From assembly GCA_016713225.1 (NCBI GenBank), contig JADJPO010000001.1:496001-560000 (forward strand): a stretch of DNA of 64,000 bases, read 5' to 3'. This DNA is from Kineosporiaceae bacterium. Its GTDB lineage: Bacteria; Actinomycetota; Actinomycetes; Actinomycetales; Kineosporiaceae. Of this stretch, positions 1-7,124 are shown one piece after another (within the stretch, counting starts at the first letter, position 1; each line of letters starts with the position of its first letter). A program made the translations under genes and the position numbers. The notes under the pieces were generated by a model that was given only the letters and a program-made list of their open reading frames with translations, was not told the DNA's origin and searched no databases.

Positions 1-828
1 CCGCGAGATCCAGCGCGCCACGAAGCCGCCGAGGAAGCCGGTGGCGATGCCGCCGAGGAACCCGGCGCCCATGGTGGCCGCGATCGAGCCCCCGACGATG
101 CCGGGCACGATGCCCGGGCGGTCGGCGATGCCGAAGGCGATGAAGCCACTCAGGATCGGAACCAGGAACCCGAAGGCTGCGGCGCCCATCACGAACAGCA
201 GGGCGGCCCAGGAGGTCAGGCTGAGCAGGTCGAAGTTCTGCGCGATGTTGAAGGCCGCCTGGTCATCCTTGGCGGTCAGGCTGTACTTGACGATCTCGAT
301 GGCGCCCTGCTCGCCGATCGCGACCTGGGCGAGCATGAACGACAGCGCGATCAGGATGCCGCCCGCCGCGACGAACGGGATCATGTACGAGACGCCGGTC
401 ATCAGCCATTGGCGGATCTTGGTACCGGTGCCGGCACCGGCGTCGACCTTGGTGGTCAGGCCGCCGGCCGAACCGCCGCCGGCGGCGGCGGTGACGTTCA
501 CGCTGCTCGGGTCCTGGCGGAACTGCTCGGCCGCGGCGACCGCCTGGGCGATCAGGCCGGGACCGTCCGAGATGGCCTTCTTGACGCCGACGTCGATGGT
601 CGGCTTACCGGCGAACCGGCCCCGGTCCTTGACCTCGAGGTCGTGGGCGAAGACCACGGCGTCGGCCGCGGCGATGACCGCGGGGTCCAGTGGGTCCGAC
701 CCGGCCGATCCCTGGGTCTCGACGATCATCTCGTGGCCGGCCTCGCGGGCGGCCACCTCCAGGGCCTCGGCGGCCATGTAGGTGTGGGCGATTCCGGTGG
801 GGCAGGAGGTGACTCCGACGAGCTTCAT
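1..828 (-). CDS. fruA: Fructose PTS EIIBC component, 3' part outside window
   Basis: Membrane permease of the fructose phosphotransferase system; it imports fructose while phosphorylating it to fructose-1-phosphate. The ATG at 828-826 lies 1 base past the stop of the EIIA gene, so the two are translationally coupled. The first 276 residues are visible. Residues 1-100 are an EIIB domain with the phosphocysteine motif SCPTGIAHT (Cys9). A Gly/Ala-rich linker follows, and from about residue 135 a hydrophobic EIIC domain begins that runs off the window edge. Last gene visible of the leftward fruR-fruK-EIIA-EIIBC operon. Family assignment is secure; the C-terminus is simply not in the window. Confidence 0.93.
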   Translation of the reverse strand, partial: MKLVGVTSCPTGIAHTYMAAEALEVAAREAGHEMIVETQGSAGSDPLDPAVIAAADAVVFAHDLEVKDRGRFAGKPTIDVGVKKAISDGPGLIAQAVAAAEQFRQDPSSVNVTAAAGGGSAGGLTTKVDAGAGTGTKIRQWLMTGVSYMIPFVAAGGILIALSFMLAQVAIGEQGAIEIVKYSLTAKDDQAAFNIAQNFDLLSLTSWAALLFVMGAAAFGFLVPILSGFIAFGIADRPGIVPGIVGGSIAATMGAGFLGGIATGFLGGFVARWISR

Positions 829-829
829 C

Positions 830-1276
830 TCAACTCACGACCTCTCGCTCGACGATCTCGACGACGGTGGCGGCGTCGGGGGCGTCCTTCAGGGACTGAC
901 GGAACTCGGTGCGCATCAACTTGCGGGCCAGGGCGGCGAGGATCTTCATGTGCTCCTGGCCGCCGCCGTCCGGGGCCGCGATCAGGAAGATCAGGGTGGC
1001 CGGGCCGTCCTCGGCGCCCCAGTCGATTCCCGTGGCGGGACGGCCGAAGACGAGCGACGGCTGGGTGATGGCGGCGCTGCGGGCGTGCGGGATGCCGATG
1101 CCGCCGGGCAGGCCGGTGGCCATCTGCTCCTCGCGCTTGCGGACGTCGTCCAGGAACGTCTCGAGGTCGGTGCAGCGGCCGCTGGCGACCAGGGTCTGCG
1201 CCATCGCGCGGGTCGCGGCGTGTCGGTCTGGGGCGTCCAGGTCGAGCACCACCTGGTCGGTTGTGATCAGGGACAT
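830..1276 (-). CDS. Fructose PTS EIIA component
   Basis: Cytoplasmic phosphocarrier that takes phosphate from HPr and passes it to the EIIB cysteine of the neighbouring permease. 148 residues, the usual size for a stand-alone EIIA of the fructose family. The active-site histidine is in GIGIPHA (His64). The reading frame is open further upstream, but the ATG at 1276-1274 is chosen because an AGGAAG ribosome site precedes it and the extra upstream residues look non-coding. It lies 58 bases after fruK and abuts the EIIBC start. Separate EIIA and EIIBC chains are common in actinobacteria. Confidence 0.9.
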   Translation of the reverse strand: MSLITTDQVVLDLDAPDRHAATRAMAQTLVASGRCTDLETFLDDVRKREEQMATGLPGGIGIPHARSAAITQPSLVFGRPATGIDWGAEDGPATLIFLIAAPDGGGQEHMKILAALARKLMRTEFRQSLKDAPDAATVVEIVEREVVS

Positions 1277-1334
1277 GGTCTTCCTTTCGTGGGAGTGGCG
1301 ATCGGTCGGGTGGTGCTGAGGGGTGTTGATCGAA

Positions 1335-2285
1335 TCAGTGCAGGAGTCGGTCGAGATCGGGGTCGGCGGTGCAGATGACAACGATGTCTTCACAATCCGC
1401 GGACGACGGCACCCGGCTGCCGGGCAGGCGAACCGCGGCGGCTCCCCAGGTGACGCCGGCGATCAGGGCGGTCGCGGCGTCCTGGTCGCGTGAGAGGGCG
1501 TCGAGCAGGCCCGCCAGCAGGCAGTCACCGGCCCCCACCGTCGACAGCGGGTCGTCGATGGTGGCGATCGCGTGGGTGCACCCGGTGGCGTCGACCAGCA
1601 GGGCACCGTCCCCGCCGAGGCTCACCACGACGCGTTCGATGCCGTCTGCCACCAGGGCCGCGGCGGCATCGCGGACGTCGCGCAGGGTGGTCATCGGGGT
1701 GCCGACCAGTTCGGCCAGCTCTTCGTGGTTGGGCTTGATCAACTGGGGCCGAGCCGCCACGGCGGCGGCCAGCGGAGCCTCGGAGGAGTCGATGGCCACC
1801 CGCACGCCGTGCTCGCGGGCGCGCCGCACCAGCGTGGCGTAGAGGTCGACGGGGGCGCCCGGGGGGAGTGAGCCGCAGCCCACCACCCAGGTGGTGGTGG
1901 CATCGACGGCTGCCAGGGTGCCGTCGATCAGGGCGTCGACATCGTCGCCGGTCAGGGTCGGGCCGGGCTCGTTGAGCTTGGTGGTGGTGCCGTCGGGTTC
2001 GACCACGGCGACGTTCATGCGCAGCGTGCCCTCGACGGGCACGGTGTAGCGGGGGACACCGGCGGTGTCGAGCAGGGCCTCCATCAACCGGCCCTCCGGG
2101 CCACCGCTGGGGAAGACGGCGACGGTGGGGGTGGACTGGGCGGTCAGCGCCCGCGAGACGTTGATGCCCTTGCCGCCCGGGTCGATGCGGCTGGAGGTGG
2201 CTCGGTGCACCTCGCCTCGGTGCAGCTCGGCGATGGCGATGGTGCGATCGACGCTCGGGTTGGGGGTCAGGGTCAGGATGGTCAT
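1335..2285 (-). CDS. fruK: 1-phosphofructokinase
   Basis: PfkB-family sugar kinase converting the PTS product fructose-1-phosphate to fructose-1,6-bisphosphate. 316 residues, normal length. Visible family marks are the N-terminal LTPNPSVD, GGKGINVSRAL, and the C-terminal GAGDC box with the catalytic aspartate at about residue 254. The ATG at 2285-2283 overlaps the stop of the DeoR gene in an ATGA junction, which fixes the start; the longer open frame upstream is only the out-of-frame shadow of the regulator. Second gene of the fru operon. Confidence 0.95.
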   Translation of the reverse strand: MTILTLTPNPSVDRTIAIAELHRGEVHRATSSRIDPGGKGINVSRALTAQSTPTVAVFPSGGPEGRLMEALLDTAGVPRYTVPVEGTLRMNVAVVEPDGTTTKLNEPGPTLTGDDVDALIDGTLAAVDATTTWVVGCGSLPPGAPVDLYATLVRRAREHGVRVAIDSSEAPLAAAVAARPQLIKPNHEELAELVGTPMTTLRDVRDAAAALVADGIERVVVSLGGDGALLVDATGCTHAIATIDDPLSTVGAGDCLLAGLLDALSRDQDAATALIAGVTWGAAAVRLPGSRVPSSADCEDIVVICTADPDLDRLLH

Positions 2286-3043
2286 GCCCGCACCACTCTC
2301 GGTCCGGCGGCCTCGAGTTCGAGCGTCAGCTCGTCGTCCAGGTCGCTGTCGGTGATCAACAGGTGGATGTCGTGCAGCGTCGCGAACCGGTGGAAGTGGG
2401 TATCGCCGGCCTTGCTCGAGTCGCTCAGCAGTACGGTGCGCCGGGCGGTGGCGATCATCGCCCGCTTGGCGGCGGCCTCGCTCTGGTCGGGGGTGGTCAG
2501 CCCGCGGGAGACCGAGAACCCGTTGGTTCCCATGAACGCGACGTCGACCACGACCCCGTCGAGGGCTGCGGTGGCCCAGTCGCCGACCGTGGCGCCGGTG
2601 CGGCCCCGCACCCGCCCCCCGATCAGGTAGAGCTCGACGCCCGGGTGGGTGATCAAGACGGACGCTGCGGTGATCGAGTTGGTCACCACGGTCAGGTCGA
2701 TGTCGGGCGGCAGCAGCTCGACCAGGGCCAGGGTGGTGGTTCCCGAGTCGAGCAGGACGGTGCCCTCGCGGGGCAGCTCGTCGAGGGCGCGGGCGGCGAT
2801 GCGGCGCTTCTCCGCCGTCAGCCGAGTGGTGCGAGCCGCCAGCGTGGGCTCGAGGTCGAGTCGCTCGACCGGGATGGCCCCGCCGTGCACCCGGCGCAGC
2901 GAGCCGCGCCGTTCGAGGGCGGTGAGGTCGCGGCGAACGGTCTCGGGAGTGACGTCCAGCAGCTCGGAGAGGCTGCTCACCTCGACGCGGCCGGCATGGC
3001 GGGCCTCGGTGAGGATCCGCTGTTGACGCTCTTCGGCATACAT
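2282..3043 (-). CDS. fruR: DeoR-family transcriptional regulator of the fru operon
   Basis: 253 residues, typical DeoR architecture: an N-terminal winged helix-turn-helix (about residues 6-60, with VSSLSELLDVTPETVRRDL) followed by a DeoR sensor domain that in this family binds a phosphorylated sugar, here most likely fructose-1-phosphate. Being first in the operon and overlapping fruK by 4 bases, it probably autoregulates. A GGAG sequence a few bases upstream of the ATG supports the start. A palindrome about 140 bases upstream is the candidate operator. Confidence 0.88.
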   Translation of the reverse strand: MYAEERQQRILTEARHAGRVEVSSLSELLDVTPETVRRDLTALERRGSLRRVHGGAIPVERLDLEPTLAARTTRLTAEKRRIAARALDELPREGTVLLDSGTTTLALVELLPPDIDLTVVTNSITAASVLITHPGVELYLIGGRVRGRTGATVGDWATAALDGVVVDVAFMGTNGFSVSRGLTTPDQSEAAAKRAMIATARRTVLLSDSSKAGDTHFHRFATLHDIHLLITDSDLDDELTLELEAAGPRVVRA

Positions 3044-3153
3044 CGGCAGGAGACTCCTTCGTCTCTGGACTCGTCTCGGTGCTGGCTGGCTGTGCTGGTC
3101 GGTGCTGGCTGGGCTCGCTCATCCGGTGTGCGAGGTGTATCCCTTTCGCACCT

Positions 3154-3184
3154 GTATCAGATCACGGCTTCCACGCTATGTAAA
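3154..3184 (-). promoter_or_regulatory. Possible promoter of the fru operon
   Basis: On the minus strand a TTTACA (3184-3179) is followed after 19 bases by TGATAC (3159-3154). The spacing is longer than ideal, so this is only a possible sigma-70-type promoter. It sits in the AT-richer part of the gap upstream of the regulator gene. Confidence 0.3.
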
Positions 3185-3207
3185 GAGATTCGGGCATCCG
3201 AATTTCT
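3184..3207. promoter_or_regulatory. 24-bp palindromic operator candidate for the fru regulator
   Basis: Two 10-base arms (AGAgATTCGG and CCGAATtTCT) around GCAT, with one mismatched pair; the core ATTCGG-GCAT-CCGAAT is perfect. It overlaps the edge of the possible -35 element of the leftward fru operon, a good position for a regulator. Binding by the DeoR protein is an inference from position and symmetry. Confidence 0.45.
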
Positions 3208-3300
3208 GTGATTACGTCTGTTTGAGTTGGAAACTCAGGCGTTCGGATCGTGCCGGTGGGGAGGGGTGGTCGCCGGGGAGCGGTACGACAGACTCGGCGG

Positions 3301-4164
3301 GTGTCTCGTCGCGGATGGGTGCTGTTCTCGGCCATGTCGGTCATCTGGGGCGTCCCGTACCTGTTGATCAAGGTGGCGGTCACCGACCTGTCGCCGGCGA
3401 TGGTGGTGTTCGGGCGGACAGCCCTGGCCGCGGTGGTGCTGCTGCCGCTGGCGATTCGCCGCGACGAGCTCGGTGCCCTGCGACCGGTGGCGCGGTGGGT
3501 GGTGCTGTTCGCCGTCATCGAGATCAGCGTCCCGTGGATCATGTTGGGCTACGCCGAACTGCGCCTGAGCAGTTCACTGACCGCGCTGTTGCTCGCGGTG
3601 ATCCCGCTGGTGGCCATGCTGTTCAGCCGGATCGCCGGCCTCGAACGCCGGATCGGTCGGGGCCGCTGGCTGGGTCTCGCCGTCGGACTGGCCGGGGTCG
3701 GCGCGGTGGGCGGGCTCGATCTCGGTGGTGGGGACGTGGGCGCGGTACTCGCCGTCCTGTGTGCCGTTCTGGGGTACGCCGCAGGGCCACTGTTGATCGC
3801 CAAGCGCCTCTCCGCGGTGTCCGGTTCGGCCGTCACGGCGGTGGCGATGACCCTCAACGCCCTCGGCTACCTGCCGTTCGCGGTGTGGACCCGGCCCGAG
3901 ATGCCTGGCCAGGTGCCACTACGGGCGTGGCTCGCGGTGGTGGCGCTGGGGCTGATCTGCAGCGCGTTGGCCTTCGTGGTGTTCTTCCACCTGGTGGCCG
4001 AGGTCGGACCCGCGCGAACATCCGTGATCACCTACGTGAACCCCGTGGTGGCGGCCATCTCGGGCACCGTGGTCCTCGGCGAACCGGTCACCTCCGGGCT
4101 GCTGGTGGGGTTCCCGCTCGTGCTGTGCGGCTCCTGGCTGGCCACCCGCTCCACCCCTCGGTGA
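3301..4164 (+). CDS. EamA/DMT-family membrane transporter
   Basis: Integral membrane protein with about ten hydrophobic segments arranged as two EamA repeats of roughly 140 residues, the pattern of drug/metabolite exporters. The substrate cannot be told from sequence. GTG at 3301 gives 287 residues beginning VSRRGWVLF directly before the first helix. An in-frame GTG at 3250 would add 17 arginine- and glycine-rich residues and cannot be excluded. Divergent from the fru operon and probably monocistronic; the flavodoxin gene follows after 93 bases. Confidence 0.8.
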   Translation: MSRRGWVLFSAMSVIWGVPYLLIKVAVTDLSPAMVVFGRTALAAVVLLPLAIRRDELGALRPVARWVVLFAVIEISVPWIMLGYAELRLSSSLTALLLAVIPLVAMLFSRIAGLERRIGRGRWLGLAVGLAGVGAVGGLDLGGGDVGAVLAVLCAVLGYAAGPLLIAKRLSAVSGSAVTAVAMTLNALGYLPFAVWTRPEMPGQVPLRAWLAVVALGLICSALAFVVFFHLVAEVGPARTSVITYVNPVVAAISGTVVLGEPVTSGLLVGFPLVLCGSWLATRSTPR

Positions 4165-4257
4165 TCACCAACGTGATGCGACCTTGTGCTCTCGTGTGAG
4201 TCCTGCATCGGGGGAGAGGATCGATGCGGGACCGTTACGGTCACGGGAGGTCACGTC

Positions 4258-4716
4258 ATGAAGGTCCACGTCGTCTACGACTCCGCCTACGGCAACACCG
4301 AGGTGGTCGCGACCGCGATCGCCGATGTCCTGCGCTCCAGCCACGAGGTGGTGCTCTACCGGGTCGATCTCGCTGCGCCCGAGGCCCTCGTTCCCGGCGA
4401 CGTGTTGGTCGTGGGTTCGCCCACCCAGGGCGGCCGCGCCACCCCGGCACTGGATCGCTTCCTGGCCCACCTGCCCGACTCGGTGCTCGAAGGGCTGTCC
4501 GTCGCGACCTTCGACACCCGGCTCGCGGCGCGTTGGGTCCGCATGTTCGGGTACGCCGCGCCCCGTATGGCCAAGGCCCTGGTGCTGCGGGACGCCGTGC
4601 CGCTGGCGCCCGCCGAGGGGTTCCTGGTCGAGGGGCGCGAGGGACCGCTCGTGGCGGGGGAACGTGAACGTGCCGCGCAATGGGCTGCGGGGCTGGCCCT
4701 GCCCGTCACGCACTGA
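4258..4716 (+). CDS. Flavodoxin-like protein
   Basis: 152 residues. The N-terminus carries the flavodoxin phosphate-binding loop (YDSAYGNTE, residues 8-16), and VGSPTQGG at about residue 58 matches the second FMN-contact region. It probably binds FMN and works as a cytoplasmic electron carrier or oxidoreductase. A GGGAGG ribosome site lies 7 bases before the ATG at 4258. No redox partner is adjacent, so the pathway is unknown. Confidence 0.8.
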   Translation: MKVHVVYDSAYGNTEVVATAIADVLRSSHEVVLYRVDLAAPEALVPGDVLVVGSPTQGGRATPALDRFLAHLPDSVLEGLSVATFDTRLAARWVRMFGYAAPRMAKALVLRDAVPLAPAEGFLVEGREGPLVAGERERAAQWAAGLALPVTH

Positions 4717-4734
4717 GGGCTCGACGAGGAGCCC
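4717..4734. terminator. Short GC hairpin between convergent genes
   Basis: Perfect 6-base arms GGGCTC/GAGCCC around a 6-base loop, starting directly after the flavodoxin stop and 31 bases from the stop of the convergent lipoprotein gene. Position fits a bidirectional terminator, although there is no T-run. Confidence 0.4.
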
Positions 4735-4764
4735 GTCCGCGACGCGCCTCGGGGGCAGCGTGCC

Positions 4765-5733
4765 TCAGGGGCTGGCGGGCAACCACTTCCGCCACACCTG
4801 GGGGTGGGAGTCCAGCCACTTCTGTGCGGCCGCCTGGGGGGTCAGCTTCTTCGCCGTGATGTCGCTGGCCACCTGGTTCTGATCGGCGTTGGTCCAGCTG
4901 AAATTCTGGATCAGTTCTGCTGCAGGGCTTCCCGAGTAGGCGAACTCTCGGTTGAGGATCTTGTCCAGGTCGTAGGGCTGGTAGTCGCACGCCACCGTCT
5001 TGGGGTTGGCGTCGCAACCGGGTGTGTACGGCGGCAGCGGGATGTGCGCCAGCTCGACCTCGGACAGCAACCACTGCGGCGAGTAGAAGTAGCCCAGCAG
5101 CGGCGTCTTGCTGCGCTCGGCGTCCCGGAACGCCTCGATCAGGGCGTCCTCGCTGCCCGCATAGACCACGGTGAAGTTCAACCCGAGGTTGCGCAGCAGC
5201 GCCTCGTCGTTGGTCACGTAGGTCGGGTCACCGGCCAGGAACTGGCCCTTGGCACCGGATTTCGGTGTTGTGAACAGCTCCCAACGTTCCTTCAGCTTCT
5301 TCCAATTGGTGATGTCGGGGTACTCCTCCACCATCCAGGGCGGTACGTACCAGCCGATCACTCCCTTGTTGCCGGTCAGCCCGCCCTCGACGGCGACACG
5401 ATCGGTGTCGATGTACTTCTTCTTCAGGTCGTCGTGGCCCCAGTTCTCCAGGATGGCGTCGACCGATCCATCGGCCAGGTGTTTCCACGAGTCCGCTTCG
5501 GCCTCGGGGCGGACGGAGACCTTGCAGCCGAGTTCCTTCTCCGCCACCAGCTTCACCACGGCGAGGTTGGCGTCGTAGCCGGCCCAGGGGTTCGAGGCGA
5601 GCGTGACGGGACCGCACGCCGTCCGACTCACCCCAGGTGCGGGGACGAGTTCGGGGGCGGTACCCCCGCACCCGGACAGCGTCAGCGCAGCGAGCGCCGC
5701 GCCGGCGGCGAGCAGGCGACGTACGGGCTTCAC
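4765..5733 (-). CDS. Glycine betaine/choline-type ABC substrate-binding lipoprotein
   Basis: 322 residues with a lipoprotein signal peptide (basic VKPVRR, hydrophobic core, lipobox LTLSGC with Cys22), so it should be anchored outside the membrane. The mature part resembles OpuAC/ProX binding proteins: ASNPWAGYDAN near the start, then ILENWGHD and several Trp/Tyr residues suited to an aromatic cage for a quaternary amine. The GTG at 5733 has a GGAGG ribosome site and overlaps the stop of the GTPase gene (GTGA). No permease or ATPase gene is adjacent, so it is an orphan binding protein coupled to the conservon. The exact ligand is unknown. Confidence 0.82.
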   Translation of the reverse strand: MKPVRRLLAAGAALAALTLSGCGGTAPELVPAPGVSRTACGPVTLASNPWAGYDANLAVVKLVAEKELGCKVSVRPEAEADSWKHLADGSVDAILENWGHDDLKKKYIDTDRVAVEGGLTGNKGVIGWYVPPWMVEEYPDITNWKKLKERWELFTTPKSGAKGQFLAGDPTYVTNDEALLRNLGLNFTVVYAGSEDALIEAFRDAERSKTPLLGYFYSPQWLLSEVELAHIPLPPYTPGCDANPKTVACDYQPYDLDKILNREFAYSGSPAAELIQNFSWTNADQNQVASDITAKKLTPQAAAQKWLDSHPQVWRKWLPASP

Positions 5734-6326
5734 AGCCGTACCTCCTGGTTCTGGTGGGCGATCGCTCGGGCGAGCACTTCCTCGATGAGGGCGACCAGGA
5801 CATGTTTGACCGAGTCGCGGCGGCGGGCATCGCAATCGACCACCGGGACGTGGTCACTCACCCCGAGGGCCTCGCGCACCTCGGCGAGGTCGAACCGTGG
5901 GACGCCCTCGAACAGGTTGACCGCGACCAGGAACGGCACCCCGTGTTCCTCGAAGTAGTCGATCGCCGGGAAGCAATCCTCGATGCGCGAGGTGTCGAGC
6001 AGGATGACCGCGCCGAGGGCGCCGTGCACCAGGTCGTCCCAGAGGAAGGCGTAGCGGTCCTGCCCCGGGGTGCCGAACAGGTACAACCGCAGGTTGTCGT
6101 CCAGGCTGATGCGACCGAAATCCAGTGCCACCGTGGTGGTCACCTTGCCGGGGACGTGGCGCCGGTCGTCGACGCCGTCGGAGGCATCTGTCATGTCGGC
6201 CTCGGTCAACAGTGGCTCGACCTCGGAGATCGCGCCCACGAAGGTGGTCTTGCCGACGCCGAAGCCGCCGCTGATCACGATCTTGACCGAGACCAGATCG
6301 ACCAGCTCGTCAGAGTGCACGGACAC
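5730..6326 (-). CDS. cvnD: Conservon small GTPase (CvnD/MglA-like)
   Basis: 198-residue cytoplasmic Ras-like GTPase of the kind found as the last gene of actinobacterial conservons. The P-loop GGFGVGKTT is at residues 20-28, LFGTPGQDRY is the switch II/DxxG-equivalent region, and VAVNLF occupies the base-recognition position usually read as NKxD. In characterised conservons the four products form a membrane-associated complex in which this protein is the nucleotide-binding switch. It overlaps cvnC upstream by 17 bases and the binding lipoprotein downstream by 4 bases. Confidence 0.9.
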   Translation of the reverse strand: MSVHSDELVDLVSVKIVISGGFGVGKTTFVGAISEVEPLLTEADMTDASDGVDDRRHVPGKVTTTVALDFGRISLDDNLRLYLFGTPGQDRYAFLWDDLVHGALGAVILLDTSRIEDCFPAIDYFEEHGVPFLVAVNLFEGVPRFDLAEVREALGVSDHVPVVDCDARRRDSVKHVLVALIEEVLARAIAHQNQEVRL

Positions 6327-6702
6327 GATCCCGGATCCTCTCGATCAGGCGCACCGACAACGTTCCGGGCTCGACGGCGGTCACGACGCCGTCCGCGACC
6401 AGATCGCTGATCAGTACTCGGGCGACGCCGAGCGGAACCCCCACGGCGGCGGCGATCTCGGCCAGGGACGTCGGTGTCGCGCAGGTCTGGACGATCTGCC
6501 GCGCCTCGAAACGCAGGTTGGCCGGGGTGACGGCCTGCGCCTGGATCAGTGTCTCGACGCGCAGGTCGTCGCGGGTGGGGCGGGTGCGTCCGCCGGTGAT
6601 CAGGAAGGGGCGGATGACCGGGGTGTCCTCGGTCTCGGTGTCGAGTTCCTCGGGCGACCCACGTTGGTGCGCGGTGCCTGGCGCCGGCCGGTCGGTGTTC
6701 AT
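6310..6702 (-). CDS. cvnC: Conservon DUF742 protein
   Basis: 130 residues, DUF742 family, third member of the conservon. The region from about residue 55 (LRFEARQIVQ, then AAAVGVPLGVARVLISDLV) looks like a winged helix-turn-helix fold, the usual reading of this family; the role is probably protein interaction within the complex. The first 50 residues are polar, low complexity and rich in Thr, Glu and Pro. It overlaps cvnB by 4 bases and cvnD by 17. Confidence 0.88.
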   Translation of the reverse strand: MNTDRPAPGTAHQRGSPEELDTETEDTPVIRPFLITGGRTRPTRDDLRVETLIQAQAVTPANLRFEARQIVQTCATPTSLAEIAAAVGVPLGVARVLISDLVADGVVTAVEPGTLSVRLIERIRDRVRAL

Positions 6703-7124
6703 CGCGGCAGGTGCCGCCGCGACTCGGAGATCAGTGCCGGGGTCAGCATCGGGCCGAAACGCTCGGCCAGTGAGGCCGTTTCGTACCCGATCAGCCCCAG
6801 GTCGCCCTCGCCGTCGGCCACCACGCCGATGCAGCTACCGCCGGCGATGGTGGAGACCAGCAGGAATCCACGCACCATCTCGATCATGACGAGCTTGAGG
6901 CCCTCGAACTCGTATCGCCGCGCCGCGCTGCGGCCGAGACTGACCAGACTCGACACGATCGCGGCCAGATGGTCGGCCTCACTGCGGTTCAGGCCCGCGG
7001 AACCGGCGATCAGCAGGCCGTCGGACGAGACGGCCACCGCCTCGCGGACGCCGTCGGTGGTGCGGACGAAGTTGGCCAACATCCAGCCGAACTCCTGCCC
7101 TGTCGTGGACGGGTGCGCACTCAT
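6699..7124 (-). CDS. cvnB: Conservon Roadblock/LC7 protein
   Basis: 141 residues, Roadblock/LC7 family, which acts as a platform or regulator for MglA/CvnD-type GTPases. Typical features are FGWMLANFVRTTDGV at the N-terminus, DGLLIAGS, and the central helix ADHLAAIVSSLVSLG. The ATG at 7124 overlaps the stop of cvnA (ATGA), which decides the start over the longer open frame. The 4-base overlaps on both sides imply strictly coupled translation. Confidence 0.9.
   Translation of the reverse strand: MSAHPSTTGQEFGWMLANFVRTTDGVREAVAVSSDGLLIAGSAGLNRSEADHLAAIVSSLVSLGRSAARRYEFEGLKLVMIEMVRGFLLVSTIAGGSCIGVVADGEGDLGLIGYETASLAERFGPMLTPALISESRRHLPR

Noticed and set aside
1335..3122. 595-residue fused protein reading through fruK
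   Set aside because: The extra N-terminal half is Arg/Pro-rich and out of frame with the DeoR gene; fruK starts at the ATGA overlap.
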